64,000 nucleotides of DNA, taken from Oreohelix idahoensis (Eukaryota; Mollusca; Gastropoda; Stylommatophora; Oreohelicidae). The stretch covers positions 1-64,000 of the forward strand of contig JAMPIV010003433.1 of assembly GCA_024509875.1 (NCBI GenBank), given 5' to 3'. Position numbers and translations under genes: made by a program. The notes under the pieces are model-generated. The model worked only from the letters and a program-made list of their open reading frames with translations. It did no database searches and was not told the DNA's origin. Numbering within the stretch: position 1 is the stretch's first letter; every line of letters begins with the position of its first letter. Below are positions 1 to 12,514 of the stretch, piece after piece.

Positions 1-3000
1 TAAAGCTCGTATCTGTCCGTCCCAGTAAGGTCGGGCGAACAGGTGCTTGAGCAAACATGCGTGTATAATTAACCAGTGAAAAATGGTGTGGCAATGTGGA
101 CATTGGCAGTCGGAAAAAGTCTCACTGTCCCACGAATGTCACTCATTTGACCATTTACAGATGGCGCAAGATGGATGAAACTAAAGACTGTCTATTCCCA
201 AACAGTTGCGCATCAGAATAAAAAATTACTGAGGACTGGATATTGTTCACCAACCTTATGAAGAAATAAGAGACCCTCCTTTCGTCATGAGACCGCTAGG
301 ACAGGTCAAGAGCAGGCTAGAGAATAATAGACCGCAAACTCAAAGGTAGTCATATGGCTAGTAGGTTGGTACAAATGTCTGCTGCACTCCCGCGGCTCTG
401 CAGGATGTTCTCTTGAAATCGAAAGCAGAGCATGCAGTAACTTTAGGGATAGTATTATTATTTTTACCTTGATTATTAACACCCTGAGGGCTTTGTTTGA
501 GCAAAGTTTTAGCTTGACGAAACGATTCTATAATTGTAGATATTTTGTTATCTTGTGATCTATCGCGTCTAATTATTTCTATTGCAATTATTGTTATTTT
601 CTCTATTGAAATTATTGTTGGTTTGAATCCAGTTTTCCATAGTTGTGATCGTCTTTTCCCCTATGATCAAAATATCTATGTGATGGGTTTTGTTGTCTTT
701 GAGAAAAAATTAGTATAAGGTTGATAACCTCTATGGTAGTTACTCTCCAAAGTTACCATAATTATTGGGACCAACTTTTGAGGACCTCTAGATTGTCTCT
801 ATTTCTTGAAGAAGGAGAAATCACTATGTGGCGAAAACCACCATTGGTTCTGTCTAAAATTTATATTTATCTCTCTATCAAACTTTTCGATCAAACACTT
901 TGAGATCTTTACGTCGCCATTTAGGATAATTATGGTTTGTTGCTGAAGCAAACGGTAAACCTTCTTCGGACTTTAGAGTTGCGAACCGTTACAATTTGGA
1001 TGTGCGTAACGTGATTTGCGGGTCAGTATGTTCCATATCTTTTATGCTTTGGAGGTTTTCGCTTCTGTAGGAAGGAAAAGAAAGGTTTACTAACTGATGA
1101 ACATAACATTGTCACGAAGCTGAGTCAACAAGGGAGCCTCATATGTTGTTCAGTTTTTGACAATTTCCACCAAACGAGAAAAGATCAGGCGAAATATCTG
1201 ATATTAAAGTCTGAAAAATCTTTCCCTGTCTCTGGCAATTAGAGACTTAAAAGCGTAGGCGTTTTCCTTTCTTCATCCAGTTGGTATTTTTTTTTATCAG
1301 GGCTCCTCTAATAATATCATAGTTATTTATGTCAGTATCTTCCACGCGTCATCGATATCCTTTGGGCATTCACCTGTAAGTAAAACCACCCAAGTGATCA
1401 CAATATTGCACTTATCTGATCTTATGAGAGTCGCATGCAGTTTAAATCTACCAGATAGAATGCAAATATCGTCGCGGGGTAGTGGTTGAAAGCAAGGTAA
1501 TTTAATTATATAATGTTTAATATTTGCCCTGATTTGACAGTTTTATTTGTCTCATTTGTGCATTACTCATATTTGCAAACTTTAATTTCTCCAAACTCTC
1601 AAAGCTAAAGCTCTTTCGTCTTGTAACATTTTCTCTTTTCAGCTTCTAGTTTCTTCGGTACAGCCTCCATTGTGCATTTTGATTTTTCTTTTTTCGGCTT
1701 CTACTTTCTGTTTTCTCTCTTCAGCTTTCTAATTTATGCTTTCTTCTTCAGCTTCTTTCACTTACTGTTTTTCACATCTCCGTTTGGATTTTTCTTCTTC
1801 AGCTTCTACTTTCTGTTTTTCCATCTCCATTTGGAAATTTCTCTTTTCAGCTTCTATTTGCATCTTGAATGCTTTTCTCTCATTTTCTGTTTCTTTTCTT
1901 CTGCTCTTCTGCGCCTTGGCATATGCCTCAAGTGCGAATTCTCTAATTTATCTGCCAGTCTTGCACCAAGGGCTTTCCCTTGCTCAATAAAGTATTCAAA
2001 AAGTAGGACATTATGTCTTAATTATATGAGGTTCAATAACATGGGTAAATATCTTATATGAGAAACTCAGCTTTATCCAAAACGTAAGTGGGTGAACAAG
2101 TCTTTGCTCAAGAAATTGTATAGTTAACTTAACTTCCAATAATACAATTTATTACTTATATAACCGATTGTGCATATAATTTTGACAGTATATTAACAAA
2201 CAATGATAAGAATATAAAAGGAAAAAAAGTAAAGACAAAGACAGAATGTAATGGACAAACGACAACGTTCGGCTGAAATCAAACAAAACAATAAAGCAGA
2301 TATAAAGGAAAAAATGTACAAAACTTTTGTAATGACAGCTTGCGAAAAACAAATACTATCACAATCGAGATACCAGTGCATAACGGAAAAAAGTGTAAAG
2401 AAAAATAAAACGATAGAAAAGGGGAGGCAGACAAATAAAAACAAATTAAATCCAAAAACTAAAGAACGGAAAAAAATATAAAACAAAAACAACGATTTAG
2501 AACACCTCGGGCATAGCTAAACATATTATATCACGAAAGACCAAAGTAGTGGACAAAAATACGGTCCGCAATCAAAAAGTCGCTGGTAATTTCCACTGCG
2601 GGAAAATTCGCAATAAGGTCCCTAAAGAACGCTGTCGTAGAGCCCTCAGGTGAGTGGGATACCTTAAGACAGTCTTTCCGCCCAACCTGCCCGTGAAATA
2701 TAAACATCTTTATAACATGATAAAACATAGAAACATGTAACATAAAAAACCAGGAATATGGATTAAGTGTGCTGGAAGGAAGGCCTAATTACACCACATT
2801 ACAGCGGCACAGTTCACAAAAACATTAGCCCACTTATTCTGCTACTGGAAAAAAGACCTGGGCCTCCGAAACCAGATCGGACAATGAAGTTTCTCAGCAA
2901 CACTATTCAGCGAGAAGAAGATCCAAAACGCTGAAGGGATACAGTGACAACTGTCTCAAAATAAACAGCAACGATGATACAGGAACTGGTTCTCCAAAAT
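1..3000 (-). repeat. Right-hand fragment of element M, indel-rich copy
   Basis: This stretch aligns by eye, in the same orientation, with 29685-32535 of the full M element: protease and gag on the minus strand, then part of the leader. It differs by many scattered single-base insertions and deletions, which break every reading frame. The gag coiled-coil coding repeat is recognisable on the complement around 1640-1900. At 3000 it stops abruptly in the leader sequence (ctccaaaat) and jumps to DNA that flanks M elsewhere in the window. The error pattern looks more like unpolished long-read sequence than old decay, but decay cannot be excluded. Short ORFs here are remnants, not genes. Confidence 0.8.
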
Positions 3001-3220
3001 TTATCTTTCCACTTATCGTTCTGTCTTCCTCTTGCACGATTTTTTGCGCTTCAGCTCTTCCTTCCATTATGCTCTACAGCAATTTGTTATTGTCTTTTGA
3101 TATGGCCATAATATTTTAGCTGTCCAACTTTAATCTCCTTCATTAATTATCTTTTTTCATTCCTAGCTTTCCCAGATTTGTTGTCTTCTCTTTCCATGGC
3201 AAGAAGGACTAAACTATGAC
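3001..3220. other. M left flank (copy A), ending in ATGAC
   Basis: The stretch matches 24756-24973 closely and lies outside the M element. It ends in the same five bases (ATGAC, 3216-3220) that serve as the target duplication of the complete copy. Because the flank is shared as well as the element, copies A and B come from duplication of a larger segment (or a duplicated assembly path), not from two insertions. No gene is seen in it. Confidence 0.65.
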
Positions 3221-4573
3221 TATTGCATGACGATTGCTGGGTATTGTATTGGATGTTGTTTACTGGCGCGGGTGGAATGGCCACCGCTGTGGAATGGTGG
3301 TATTACAGGGTTCTTGTGGTGTGGTGAAGATCAGGAGTGGCCGACGTGGTGTGTGAGTGTATAGACAAGTCAATGAGCACGCGAATGGGTGTGGTTCTAA
3401 TGTAGACAGTGATGATCACACACCAAAAATACACATAATAATATTGAAGAACTGTAGAACGCCTGTTATACATTTGTGTAACGATTTATTACACTACAGT
3501 ACGAAAACGCTGACATCGAATACATACACTGTCAGTTGGGCAAGGCTCAAGCACGTCATAGGCATAACAAAAATGTTCAATACTTCTATAACATCAATGG
3601 CTCTTGAGCAGCCGGCATATATCGTGGTGTTAGTAGTATGATAATAATTTCTCTCGCTAACCCTCTCTGACGAGATAAGCCAGGTAAGACTCTGGCAGAA
3701 ATTAAGCTGCATAAAAAATGCCGAGCTCCAAATACCTAATATCCTTTTATATTTCTTCCGACACAACCAGTCATGTAAATCTTTTGGCGGTAAAGACCGC
3801 ACGAGTGCCGGGCTTCAAATATGTAAATCTTCTCTGGATTCCCTTTGACAAACAGGTCATGTAAATCTTTTGGCGGTAAAGACCGCACGGTGCCGGGCTT
3901 CAAATATGTAAATCTTCTCTGGATTCCCTTTGACAAACAAGTCATGTAAATCTTTTGGCGGTAAAGACCGCACGGTGCCGGGCTTCAAATATGTAAATCT
4001 TCTCTGGATTCCCTTTGACCAACAAGTCATGTAAATCTTTTGGCGGTAAAGACCGCACGAGTGCCGGGCTTCAAATATATGCAAGTTTCATCTAAGCTAC
4101 AAAATAGAGTCAAAAGTACTTTTTACCTTTACAGCAATCCAGGAATAAATCACTTAATATACATCATCTTCTTGGCACTCAGAAACATCGAGAAATATCG
4201 GGGAAAAATCTCAAACATATTCTAACACTCAGAAAACTCTATCCCCGATCACACGGGCAGAGGAAAATACAGGCTGAGCACCTTCTCAGCCGAAAACGCC
4301 CAGGCGACTGTTTTAAAGACCCAGTCCACCGGTCCCGCGCAAATCATTGCGCATGCCCAGATAGTCGCAAGCCCTGAGTTGAGCTCACACGGGACCAGTC
4401 CAGAACTTTTCCTGGAAACTGATCTATAAAACTCCTTAAATGGACAACTTGTCAAGACAAGGGAAGATAACAACTAAATCTAACTTATACCAAAAAGATA
4501 CAACCAGTAAGTTCCCTTAGATCACAGATAAAAAGAAAACATCCCTGGCTTAAAAAACAGACTGACCTTAACA
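3221..4573 (-). repeat. M 3' LTR, copy A
   Basis: This is a near copy of 24974-26317. The plus-strand reading begins TATTGCATGACG and ends GACCTTAACA, so on the element's own strand the LTR starts TGTTAAGG. It carries four units of the roughly 85-bp internal repeat (3773-4084). On the element strand a purine-rich tract ending GGGGGGTGCGGTAGAC (plus 4574-4597) lies directly upstream of the LTR start, as expected for a polypurine tract. Confidence 0.75.
3773..4084. repeat. 85-bp tandem repeat inside the M LTR (4 units)
   Basis: Each unit begins GTCATGTAAATCTTTTGGCG and is about 85-86 bp; the phase differs only by an optional A in GCACG(A)GTGCC. The same array is at 25514-25830 with four units and at 33423-33650 with about three. 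Reading frames in it are by-products of the repetition. Confidence 0.8.
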
Positions 4574-5244
4574 GTCTACCGCACCCCCCAAGAAAAAAAA
4601 TGATAACTTTAAAAAAAATACATCGAACAAATGAGGGCGGTAGCATACAAATATCTACATATAAGTATAGTCTATATAAAGGCATAAACACAAGAGTAAT
4701 AAGAGTAATCAAGAGGGATGTAGATAGAATGACAAGATATCAGAAGAAAAGTGAAGAGTGAACAAAGACAGGATGGGGTACGAAAGAAAAGAGTAAAGAT
4801 GAAGGGAAGCAATGCCATAATAAAGAAAAAGACAACAATATGACATGGTAATCAAATACATGGCGAAAATGAATATCATAGAAATATAGCAACCTACAAG
4901 ACAATCTAAACTTACACACACACCCCAAAATAAGCATGATAACCTAGACAACCGGCCCACAACGCACAAATGATGCGCTGACGAAGGCCATCGAAATATA
5001 TACCGTCATAATATCAGGCTATACTGACGCACAATGGAGCGTCGAGTGAGAAGAAAAAAATATCTCACAACCTTAGAGAAAATATTTTCTCAAAATACAA
5101 ACATTATATAAAAGAAGCGCTACCACAATCGCACAATAAAGTGCTGGGTACAGGCGCAACATTACAATGCTAGAAAAAATTACATTCATATGACTTCATA
5201 TATCACAACAAAAAATACCATAACGACATGTCTCGCAATGATAA

Positions 5245-6724
5245 TAATAATAATAATAATAAATTCTTTAAGCGCCAAACACGGCGCATAAGGCAGAAAC
5301 CAGTGCTCTCCAGGTTGTTCGTTGTGACGCCACTCCTCTTAGCTCTTGCACATTATTTAGGCCCAACGTTCTTCCTTCTCTTATTATTGTTCTTCTGAGT
5401 GTTTCTTTTGGTCTTCCTTTTTTTCCGCTTACCCTCAGGAACCCAAGTGAGCGCCTGTAGTGGTATTCTGTTGTTTTGCATTCGTAGGACATGACCGATA
5501 TATGACCATCGTCTTTTCCTTATATAGTCGGAGACATATTTCTGCCCAGAGTCTTCTCTTATTTGTCGATTAGTCTTGAATTCTTTCCAACTGATGTTCA
5601 TGAGTTTTCTAAGACATTTGTTCTCGAATGTATTCAGCTTGTTCTCCAATGATTTTGTTATTTTCCAACTCTCACAGCCGTATGTTAACACTGAGATAAC
5701 ATTTGAATTAAACAGACGAAGCTTGGTATGTATATTCAATGATCGTAATTTCCAAATGTTAGATAATCTATTGAAGGCGCTAGCTGCCAAAGCAATTCTA
5801 GTATGGGATTTCTCTTGTTGTGTCACCATCCTGAGTCATTTTACTGCCTAAATAATTGAAACTTTCAACTTTCTGTAGTTTTTCCCCGTTCAAGATGATA
5901 TCAAAGGTCTCGTTAGAAAAGTTCATAGCTTTAGTTTTAGAGGCATTTATTTGGAGACCTATTTTAACCGAGAGATGACACAAATTATTTATTGCTTCTT
6001 GGGATTGTCTTGGTGTTGAACTTAAGAATGCTACATCATCTGCGAAATCCAGGTCCCCCCAGGATTTTCCATTTGTCCATTTTATACCCAATTGTTCATT
6101 GTGGGTATAGTTTCTCATAACCCAATCAATAGCTATTCCAAAAAGTAGTGGTGACATAATACAGCCTTGTTTCACCCCTGTTTCTACTGTAAACCATTCT
6201 GTATTCCCTTTATTTGTTCTAACACAACATCTTGCATTGTCCATATAGCGCTTTGATTATATTCACATATTTTGTTGGAAAACCATAGATTGTAAGTATC
6301 TTCCACAATGATGGGCGGTGTAGACTATCAAAGGCTTTTTGAAAATCGACGAAGGTGATAATAAGTGGCCATTGCCTTTCCACTGATTCTTCTATAATTG
6401 TTCTTAGTGTGAATATTTGATCAATACATGATCGTTTCGGCCTGAAACCCGCTTGTTCTTCTCTGATCTTTTCGTCAGCATGCAATTTAAGTCTTTCTAA
6501 CATCATGCAACATAATAATTTTCCAGGTACTGATAATAGAGATATACCACGCCAGTTATTACAGTCTGATAGATCACCTTTCTTCGGTAACTTTACAATA
6601 ATACTGTCTTTCCATTGTTGTGGTGGTTGTTCTTCTCTCCATACTTCATTTATAATATCTAAAATTCTCAAGAGGTTGTTGTCATTAACTGCTTTAATCA
6701 TTTCCCCTGAAATTTCGTCAACTA
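5245..6724 (-). pseudogene. 5'-truncated RTE-like LINE, copy A
   Basis: This is a minus-strand non-LTR reverse transcriptase remnant. In order, the frames encode RT motifs (DEISGEMIKA, NNWRGISLLS, EEQAGFRPKRSC, FVDFQKAFDSLH), the catalytic block as FADD, then a C-terminal region with LTYGCESW and IGHVLRM. The last two are typical of RTE-type elements and their relatives. The upstream endonuclease is missing, so the copy is 5'-truncated. Its 3' end is a short (ATT)n tail after GCGCTTAAAGAATT. It is flanked by an 11-bp duplication, CGCAATGATAA, at 5234-5244 and 6725-6735. Frameshifts near 5420, 5820 and 6240 make it inactive. Clade assignment is by motif recall. Confidence 0.8.
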
Positions 6725-6735
6725 CGCAATGATAA

Positions 6736-7381
6736 GTTACAACAAATAGAGATGTCATAAACATATTATACTCTTAACATCGTAATCTACAGCCATATAT
6801 AACGACACCGACATATTATCAACAAAAGGTTATCATAACATAGTACCATATCTTTTAACATAATATCATATACTAATGTATAATAATGTTAACTAACTGG
6901 AGCAGGTACAAATAAGAGATGTCTTTCGAAGTCCGAGAACATTCTGCACTCAAGAGGGTATCACAGACGTCAAATCTCGAAATAACTGGCAAAATTGATT
7001 AGACTCTCCATATAACAGCGTCAAGTCACATCAACAAGTTTACGCTGTGAAACAATACAAATGAGAATCTCTGTTTGATAACCGTAGGATTATAAAATAT
7101 ACAATAGTCAATCCTACATTTCTATCTATTAAATGTGGCCGTGTAGACTTACGGCCCCTGTATGTATATAATTAAACCTTCCTCCGTTAACCCAAAAACG
7201 GTAGCAGAGATAGTAGTACAGACTATTTTAGAGTCTTGACTTATCAGGATCATAGAAATGTTCTACCCGAGTGTTAATTTATAATCACGGATATCTAAAT
7301 AAACCCGAAATCTATAAAGAGGTCTAAACAATGAGAGTCAAATAGAATCATGTAATTTATGTAAAGAAATGTTGTGAGTAT
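6736..7381 (-). other. M non-coding internal region, copy A
   Basis: This internal M sequence lies between the LINE and the hydrophobic ORF remnant. It matches 28488-28967 except that 6926-7091 (166 bp) is absent from the other copy. No gene or RNA was recognised. Confidence 0.6.
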
Positions 7382-7902
7382 TCACATGATACCCACATCA
7401 AAAGGCAAATCTAGAGGATGGTAATGACGACTAAGAGCTTCATGATGGCTGACAATCCGCGATTTTGCGCAAGACAAAGGAAATGCCGTTGATAATTGCG
7501 TACATCCTAAAGGCTGAACTGACGTCATAGCCTGTGTACTGGGCAAAGAAAGACACAAGAAGCATACAATAAAGATGCAAAAACAGACATTGGTAAACTT
7601 GGACCTAAGTCGAAGTTTAAAAGAAAAGCAGTAAGTACGACAAAAAGTCGTAAAAGACAAAAATACGGAGCTAACCGGCCCAGCAAGAAAAGTAAGGATA
7701 CTCATAAGGCATAGATATGTACTAACAATTAAGTTCGTACATGTAGCAAAGAAAACACTAGCCATAGCAGAAAAGAAGTAGTAATCAACCCGACTGGACG
7801 CAGATTCAGTCGTAGCGAAGAAGTTAGTGTCTGTATTAGACAAAATCGAAGGATCTTCTTCTACAATAGTAGTTAAAGAAGGATCAAAGTTAGATTTACG
7901 AC
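7382..7902 (-). pseudogene. Fragment of the M hydrophobic ORF, copy A
   Basis: This encodes the C-terminal part of the same hydrophobic protein seen at 28968-29640: two or three long hydrophobic stretches, then a segment ending SLPSTQA and a short polar tail. The upstream part is cut off exactly where the G1 LTR begins at 7903, so G1 landed inside this ORF or was joined to it. Function is unknown; see the entry at 28968. Confidence 0.55.
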
Positions 7903-8750
7903 TGTTACGGTGTTATTTTAAATGACGGCGTCTGCTGGGGTTTAACTATGCGCAACGTTTAGGGGTCATTAACATTTATAGAATATGTCGATATTTTACG
8001 GTATACTGAACGCGAAATATATGCGGAGATTATGACGCATTCGCGTTGGGAAGGTCACGCTGGGTGACTTGGTTACATGGCCCTTGTTACGCTATCCGTC
8101 AAGCAAGAAGGTCGTGTCTTGTATTTCTTCCAAGGAAAAAAGGCTGAGTATATAGCCTATATTATATAGATGAATCTATGTAGAACTCAGGGTCAGTTCG
8201 GAAATTAATCTAAGGATGAGATTAATTAAATTAAACTAAATAATGGAAGTAGAATCGTATTATGATTCAAATTGTAGCTGTCAAGAACTCATGTGCTCAT
8301 TTCTGGCTGTTGACTACAACAGCGCACGTATATAGCCACGATGTTCATCTGACATATTGTTTTGACACGGACGGATACTTACTGATATTATTTGGAATTC
8401 AATTGTTACGCTGAATTGTACATGAAACCTTTGTGAATGTCGATTATCGTTTTTGTATGAATCTCAATACATGTGGACTCAAAGCAGAAGGCTTGATCCT
8501 TTATTTACGTTTCGGGTTCGGTTCTACAGCTGTTGGTGTTTACCTTTGTCAGCACGATAACTCTCCCACAAGGGAAATCAAATACTATATACTATGCAAA
8601 TCAGAACGTCGAAGGGATGTTCTGATGCTCAGAGCTAACCATTTATAACCAACATTGCTACGTCTAAAGAGTGACTTTATTATTCAATAAATAATACCAT
8701 AACCAAGGAATCGCAACACCAACAACAACCACCACCACCGACCCGCCACA
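7903..8750 (+). repeat. G1 5' LTR
   Basis: The LTR begins TGTTACGGTG; the same start occurs at 16105, directly after the G1 coding and 3' non-coding region. TATA-like sequence (gagtatatagcctatattatatag) is near 8147-8170, and an AATAAA lies near 8694. The 3' boundary is placed at CGCCACA because a primer-binding-site-like TGG follows two bases later. The second LTR copy continues into internal sequence, so this boundary cannot be fixed by LTR comparison and is approximate. Confidence 0.75.
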
Positions 8751-8752
8751 AC

Positions 8753-8770
8753 TGGTGGCCATTAGTGGTT
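8753..8770 (+). promoter_or_regulatory. G1 putative primer-binding site
   Basis: TGGTGGCCATTAGTGG follows the LTR end after two bases. A TGG start fits pairing with the CCA end of a tRNA. G3 has a similar but not identical TGGTGCCCGG at the same place. The tRNA was not identified. Confidence 0.45.
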
Positions 8771-10242
8771 TTGGAATTTTTCAAAAGAACGAACCACAAA
8801 AAAATAAGACATTTTTCCTTTCGAGCCGAAATGGACATTATTTGCAAAAAACACCGGTGACGTCATGCCCTTGACGACAGTATGAACGGTTGGAAAAGCC
8901 AGCAGCTGACAATGTCCTTCAAACAAATTTATTTGCAGCTTTCAAACATCAAATGAAACATATTGCCAACGTATTCAATGTTTCAAACAAGCTCTCGAGT
9001 CTGTTGGCAAAGCAGATAATGTGCTATATTACCGCCAAAACAAGATAAGTAACTGATTTTAAACGTTACAATATTTCGTCCTGTTTGTCCCATAACGCCA
9101 TGTTCTTTTTTCTATGTATCCATGTTAAATATTGTTTCTGTCCTTTTTTCATGTAGCGGGTATGGATGGGCGGCGGTTTGGAATGAATAAAATGGCTCTG
9201 AGGATGCCGATATTCATTCTGAATGTTCCTTAGGGCCTTTAGTTAATTGCTTTTAACGAAGAACCCATCGACGACCTTCCGATGATTTTCGTTCGTTCGT
9301 ATTTGCAATTAATTGACCTTGCATGTTAGATGTCCAGTCTAGTTATAATTGGGGTATTTTAGTGTATTTTGTTCTAATTTTTATTCAGTTTTGTAACAAT
9401 GTTTGTAACCTATCGTGTTTTTCTGACCTTACTATCATTCAGTTTAATTTTTTTTTTTTTTGTACCATCGTCAATGAGTCCATGTATACGTCACTAATTG
9501 TTGCGTACACAGCTTAACTTTCTATTCAGTTCATTCTTAATCTCTCACTTCCGTTTTATACCACTTAGTTATTAATGCAGTTTTATGGTGAAAATGTCAC
9601 TTTTGTATTGTGCTACTGTTCTGTACTCCTTGGTTAACCCATTGTATTGTTTGTATTCATTTCATCCTTCTATAATTTAATATTAATGCTATAATTTCTT
9701 CATTAATAATAGTGTAGATGAATATGATTAAATTTTTATGAGCTTTAATGAGGAATTAGGGACTTTGCACATATTTGCAGTAGTGGTCCAAGAAATGGGC
9801 AATGCACTTTATAGCTCATGATTATGGCATAATATATAATGATTAATTATTATAACTTTATAACAAATTAAGACATATTAAATAGAAATTAGTACACTTT
9901 CTCAGTACTACATTGGGAACTTGGTGACAATTAAGATTAAATAACCTAATTATTTAGGAACAATACCCATAATTATTAAATATTAATATTAAGTGCATGA
10001 TATAATTTCAGCACCTTATATAACTATCATAACTATTTATGATAGATATTAGCGGGTATATATATATATATAATATTTTTACAAAATATTATAGATTGTG
10101 GAACTTATACATAACAATACAAGAATACTGCAATTTCTTATATTAATTATTCATTCTTTGAGTAATTAGAATTATCGACATAGATTCCATTGGTGATTAC
10201 TAGACATAAGTAATTGAATACTTAAATAATTCAACTTCAAGA
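8771..10242 (+). other. G1 long untranslated leader
   Basis: About 1.5 kb of AT-rich DNA lies between the primer-binding site and the gag start. It is repeated almost identically at 18784-20251. No ORF longer than about 65 codons and no RNA gene was recognised. A leader of this length is shared with G3 (49195-50738). Confidence 0.6.
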
Positions 10243-11640
10243 ATGCTTACCTTGGATCATTTCATTAACATTGGAAAAGATTGTAACAAAAAAGGAGATG
10301 CACTCCTTGAATTTGCTGAACAACAACTTGCAAACCATGCAGCAAAAGAGGCTGAAAAGAAAGCCATTGCTAAGGCAGAGATGGAAGAACTTGAAAGAAA
10401 AGAGTCTGAAAAGAAAGCTATTGCTAAGGAAGAGGAAGAAAGAAAGATAGCAAGAGATGAAATCCTACGGATTGAAGAAGAGAATAAATTGAAACGACAG
10501 GAAATCATATTGCAGCAAGAAATGGAATTGCAACGGCTTAAATTGGAAACAGCAAAACTTAATTCGCAGGGTGCTGCAGCAAGCCAAAATGATAATGCTC
10601 AATCGGGATCTTCTTCCAACCGACTTAAGGGCAATTATTACTTTAAACTACCACCATTCAGATTACACGTGGATGACCTATCATCATGGCTGGCGCGCTT
10701 TGAGGATATATGTAAGGTCAATAACCTTGACAAAACTGCATGGGCACTTAAACTTAAGGAATTTCTGGATGGCGAACCTGCAAGTGCAGCACAAAATATT
10801 GATCCTACATTAGCCACAGACTATGAGGCCATTAAGACTTTGTTATTATGTCGTTTCCATTTGAACGAAGAGGCATGCAGATTACGTTTCAAAAGTTTGT
10901 TGCCAGATAACAATAAAGATTTCACAGGTTTTATTGCTAACATACGCAATAACTTTTAACAGATGGGTTGAACTGGCAGGTGTCAACAAATCTTACGACA
11001 AGTTAGTCGATTTGTTATTGAGGGATAAAGTGTTATCTTCTGTCAGCCCACCATTCTTTGCTTATCTGCAAGAACGGAAACCAGAAACTATTGATGAGTT
11101 AGAAAAAATTTCTTTAAATTACTGCAACGCTCATCCGAATGCTAACATCTCTGGCTCGTTAATAAGAGAACCACTTCCTGTAGCCTCCAATATGGCATAT
11201 CATAGTAATAACAAACCAAGAACACACAGTGTAGACAGAGGTAGGTTCAAAGAAAACTATGACATTAATTTTCATAAGGGACAAAATAACTTTAACAATA
11301 ACTATAATAGAGGAAGACAACAAAACAGAAATTATTCACCTCAGTCAAGATACAACAGTAATCCACGTAACTCAAGTTATAATCGGTCATATCAATATAA
11401 TAATGGTAACAATTGTAAGAATAGCGATAATTATAACTCGAGACATCGAGATAACAATTACAATAGACGACAACGGGATAATTCAACTAATTATTCTCGT
11501 AATCGTTCTCATTCTCGTGGATCTTCACATTATAACCATAATACCGGGGCAGCAGTTACAAATGATATCACCCCTAAGGTTCAGGTTCCACCTAACGATA
11601 ATACAATGAATTCTTCTGCTGCATGCTTTGCTATTAATTA
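10243..11640 (+). pseudogene. gag: G1 Gag (capsid precursor), one frameshift
   Basis: This is the structural protein of the G1 particle. It starts at the ATG of MLTLDHFINIGKDC, the same N-terminus as M (MSTLDYFIEQ) and G3 (MLTIDHFVKI). Residues about 30-110 are K/E/R-rich with repeated motifs (ESEKKAIAKEEEERK), predicting a long charged helix or coiled coil. A capsid-like region follows (FKLPPFRLHVDDLSSWLARFE). The frame breaks near 10955 at a run of four T where G3 has three, and continues as NRWVELAGVNKSYDK. The C-terminal third is an N/R/S/Y-rich disordered tail with SRGSSHYNHN. The usual CCHC knuckle is missing. Downstream, in frame, lie the CPQC motif and protease. Confidence 0.8.
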
Positions 11641-12514
11641 TAACGTGGCGAATAGTTGCCCACAATGCAATCTTATTTTTCAGAAGGCAAAGGAGACAGT
11701 GCTAAACTGCGGACACATTCTACCAGAAGTAGGTCTTGCAGCCAATGATGGAACAGGCTCTCTGATTTTTAACAGAGGGATAGTTAACGGTTCTATAGTT
11801 TCTGTATTGAGAGATTCGGGGTCCACAACCATTGGAGTGCGACAGTCGCTTGTACATCCTAGCTGTGCAACGGGGGAATATGTCCGTTGCATGACTTTTG
11901 GAGGAACTATTGAGTTTTACCCCACAGCTATTATCCATGTTAAAACACCTTTTTTCACAGGTAACGTGAAGGTATGCATGCTGAAAAAGCCTATTGCAGA
12001 CCTTATGGTGGGTCGCATACACGGCAGCAAGGATTGTTCACCAGAAGATATAATTGAATGGGAGAGACACAATCTATGCACTGGAAACGCCGTGACAACT
12101 AGAGCTCAGACTATGCTCATGGAGAGTGTCAATGATAATAAGATGGATGCAGAGAAACAGGAGGATATTGAGGTCAATTCACCTATTGACAGGGAATCAT
12201 TTGCAAACAAACAAAAAAATGACAAATCTCTAAATAAATTTTTTAACCTAGTTAATAAGGTTGATAATTTAACATCAGGGAATAATAACAAACATTGGTT
12301 TATTGTTAAAAATGATATACTGATTAGATGCTTTAGTGATAAATCACAGGTGCTTTTAGACGGTACATTCTTCAACACGCGCATGACTCGCAGTGTGCAG
12401 GACATATGGGATATACTCGAACACGATCTCGAGTATTGTCTTCATTCTTTTGGCCAGGAGTATCACGGGATATTTCGCAGTATGTACGTTCTTGTACTAC
12501 ATGCCAGGAAGTGA
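11641..12514 (+). pseudogene. pol: G1 CPxC-CGH motif, aspartic protease and linker
   Basis: This continues the gag frame. It starts with CPQC, 13 residues, then CGH (11658-11718), a putative metal-binding motif shared with G3 and M. A retropepsin follows: the catalytic triad is DSG in SVLRDSGSTTIG (about 11810-11830), then the flap region TFGGTIEFYPTAIIHV and the C-terminal VGRIHG. After this the linker runs toward integrase. The frame is lost near 12350 because about two dozen bases present in G3 are deleted, so the last residues are out of frame and the integrase restarts in another frame. Confidence 0.8.

Noticed and set aside
3736..4084. Overlapping minus-strand frames with repeated peptide words (LPPKDLHDL)
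   Set aside because: These are translations of the 85-bp LTR repeat.
8433..8648. 71-codon frame present in both G1 LTR copies (also 18447-18662)
   Set aside because: It is conserved only because the LTRs are copies of each other; it starts at GTG, has no domain, and lies in the R/U5 part of the LTR.
11259..11609. 116-codon frame over the G1 Gag tail
   Set aside because: It is a shadow in another frame of the N/R/Y-rich Gag tail.
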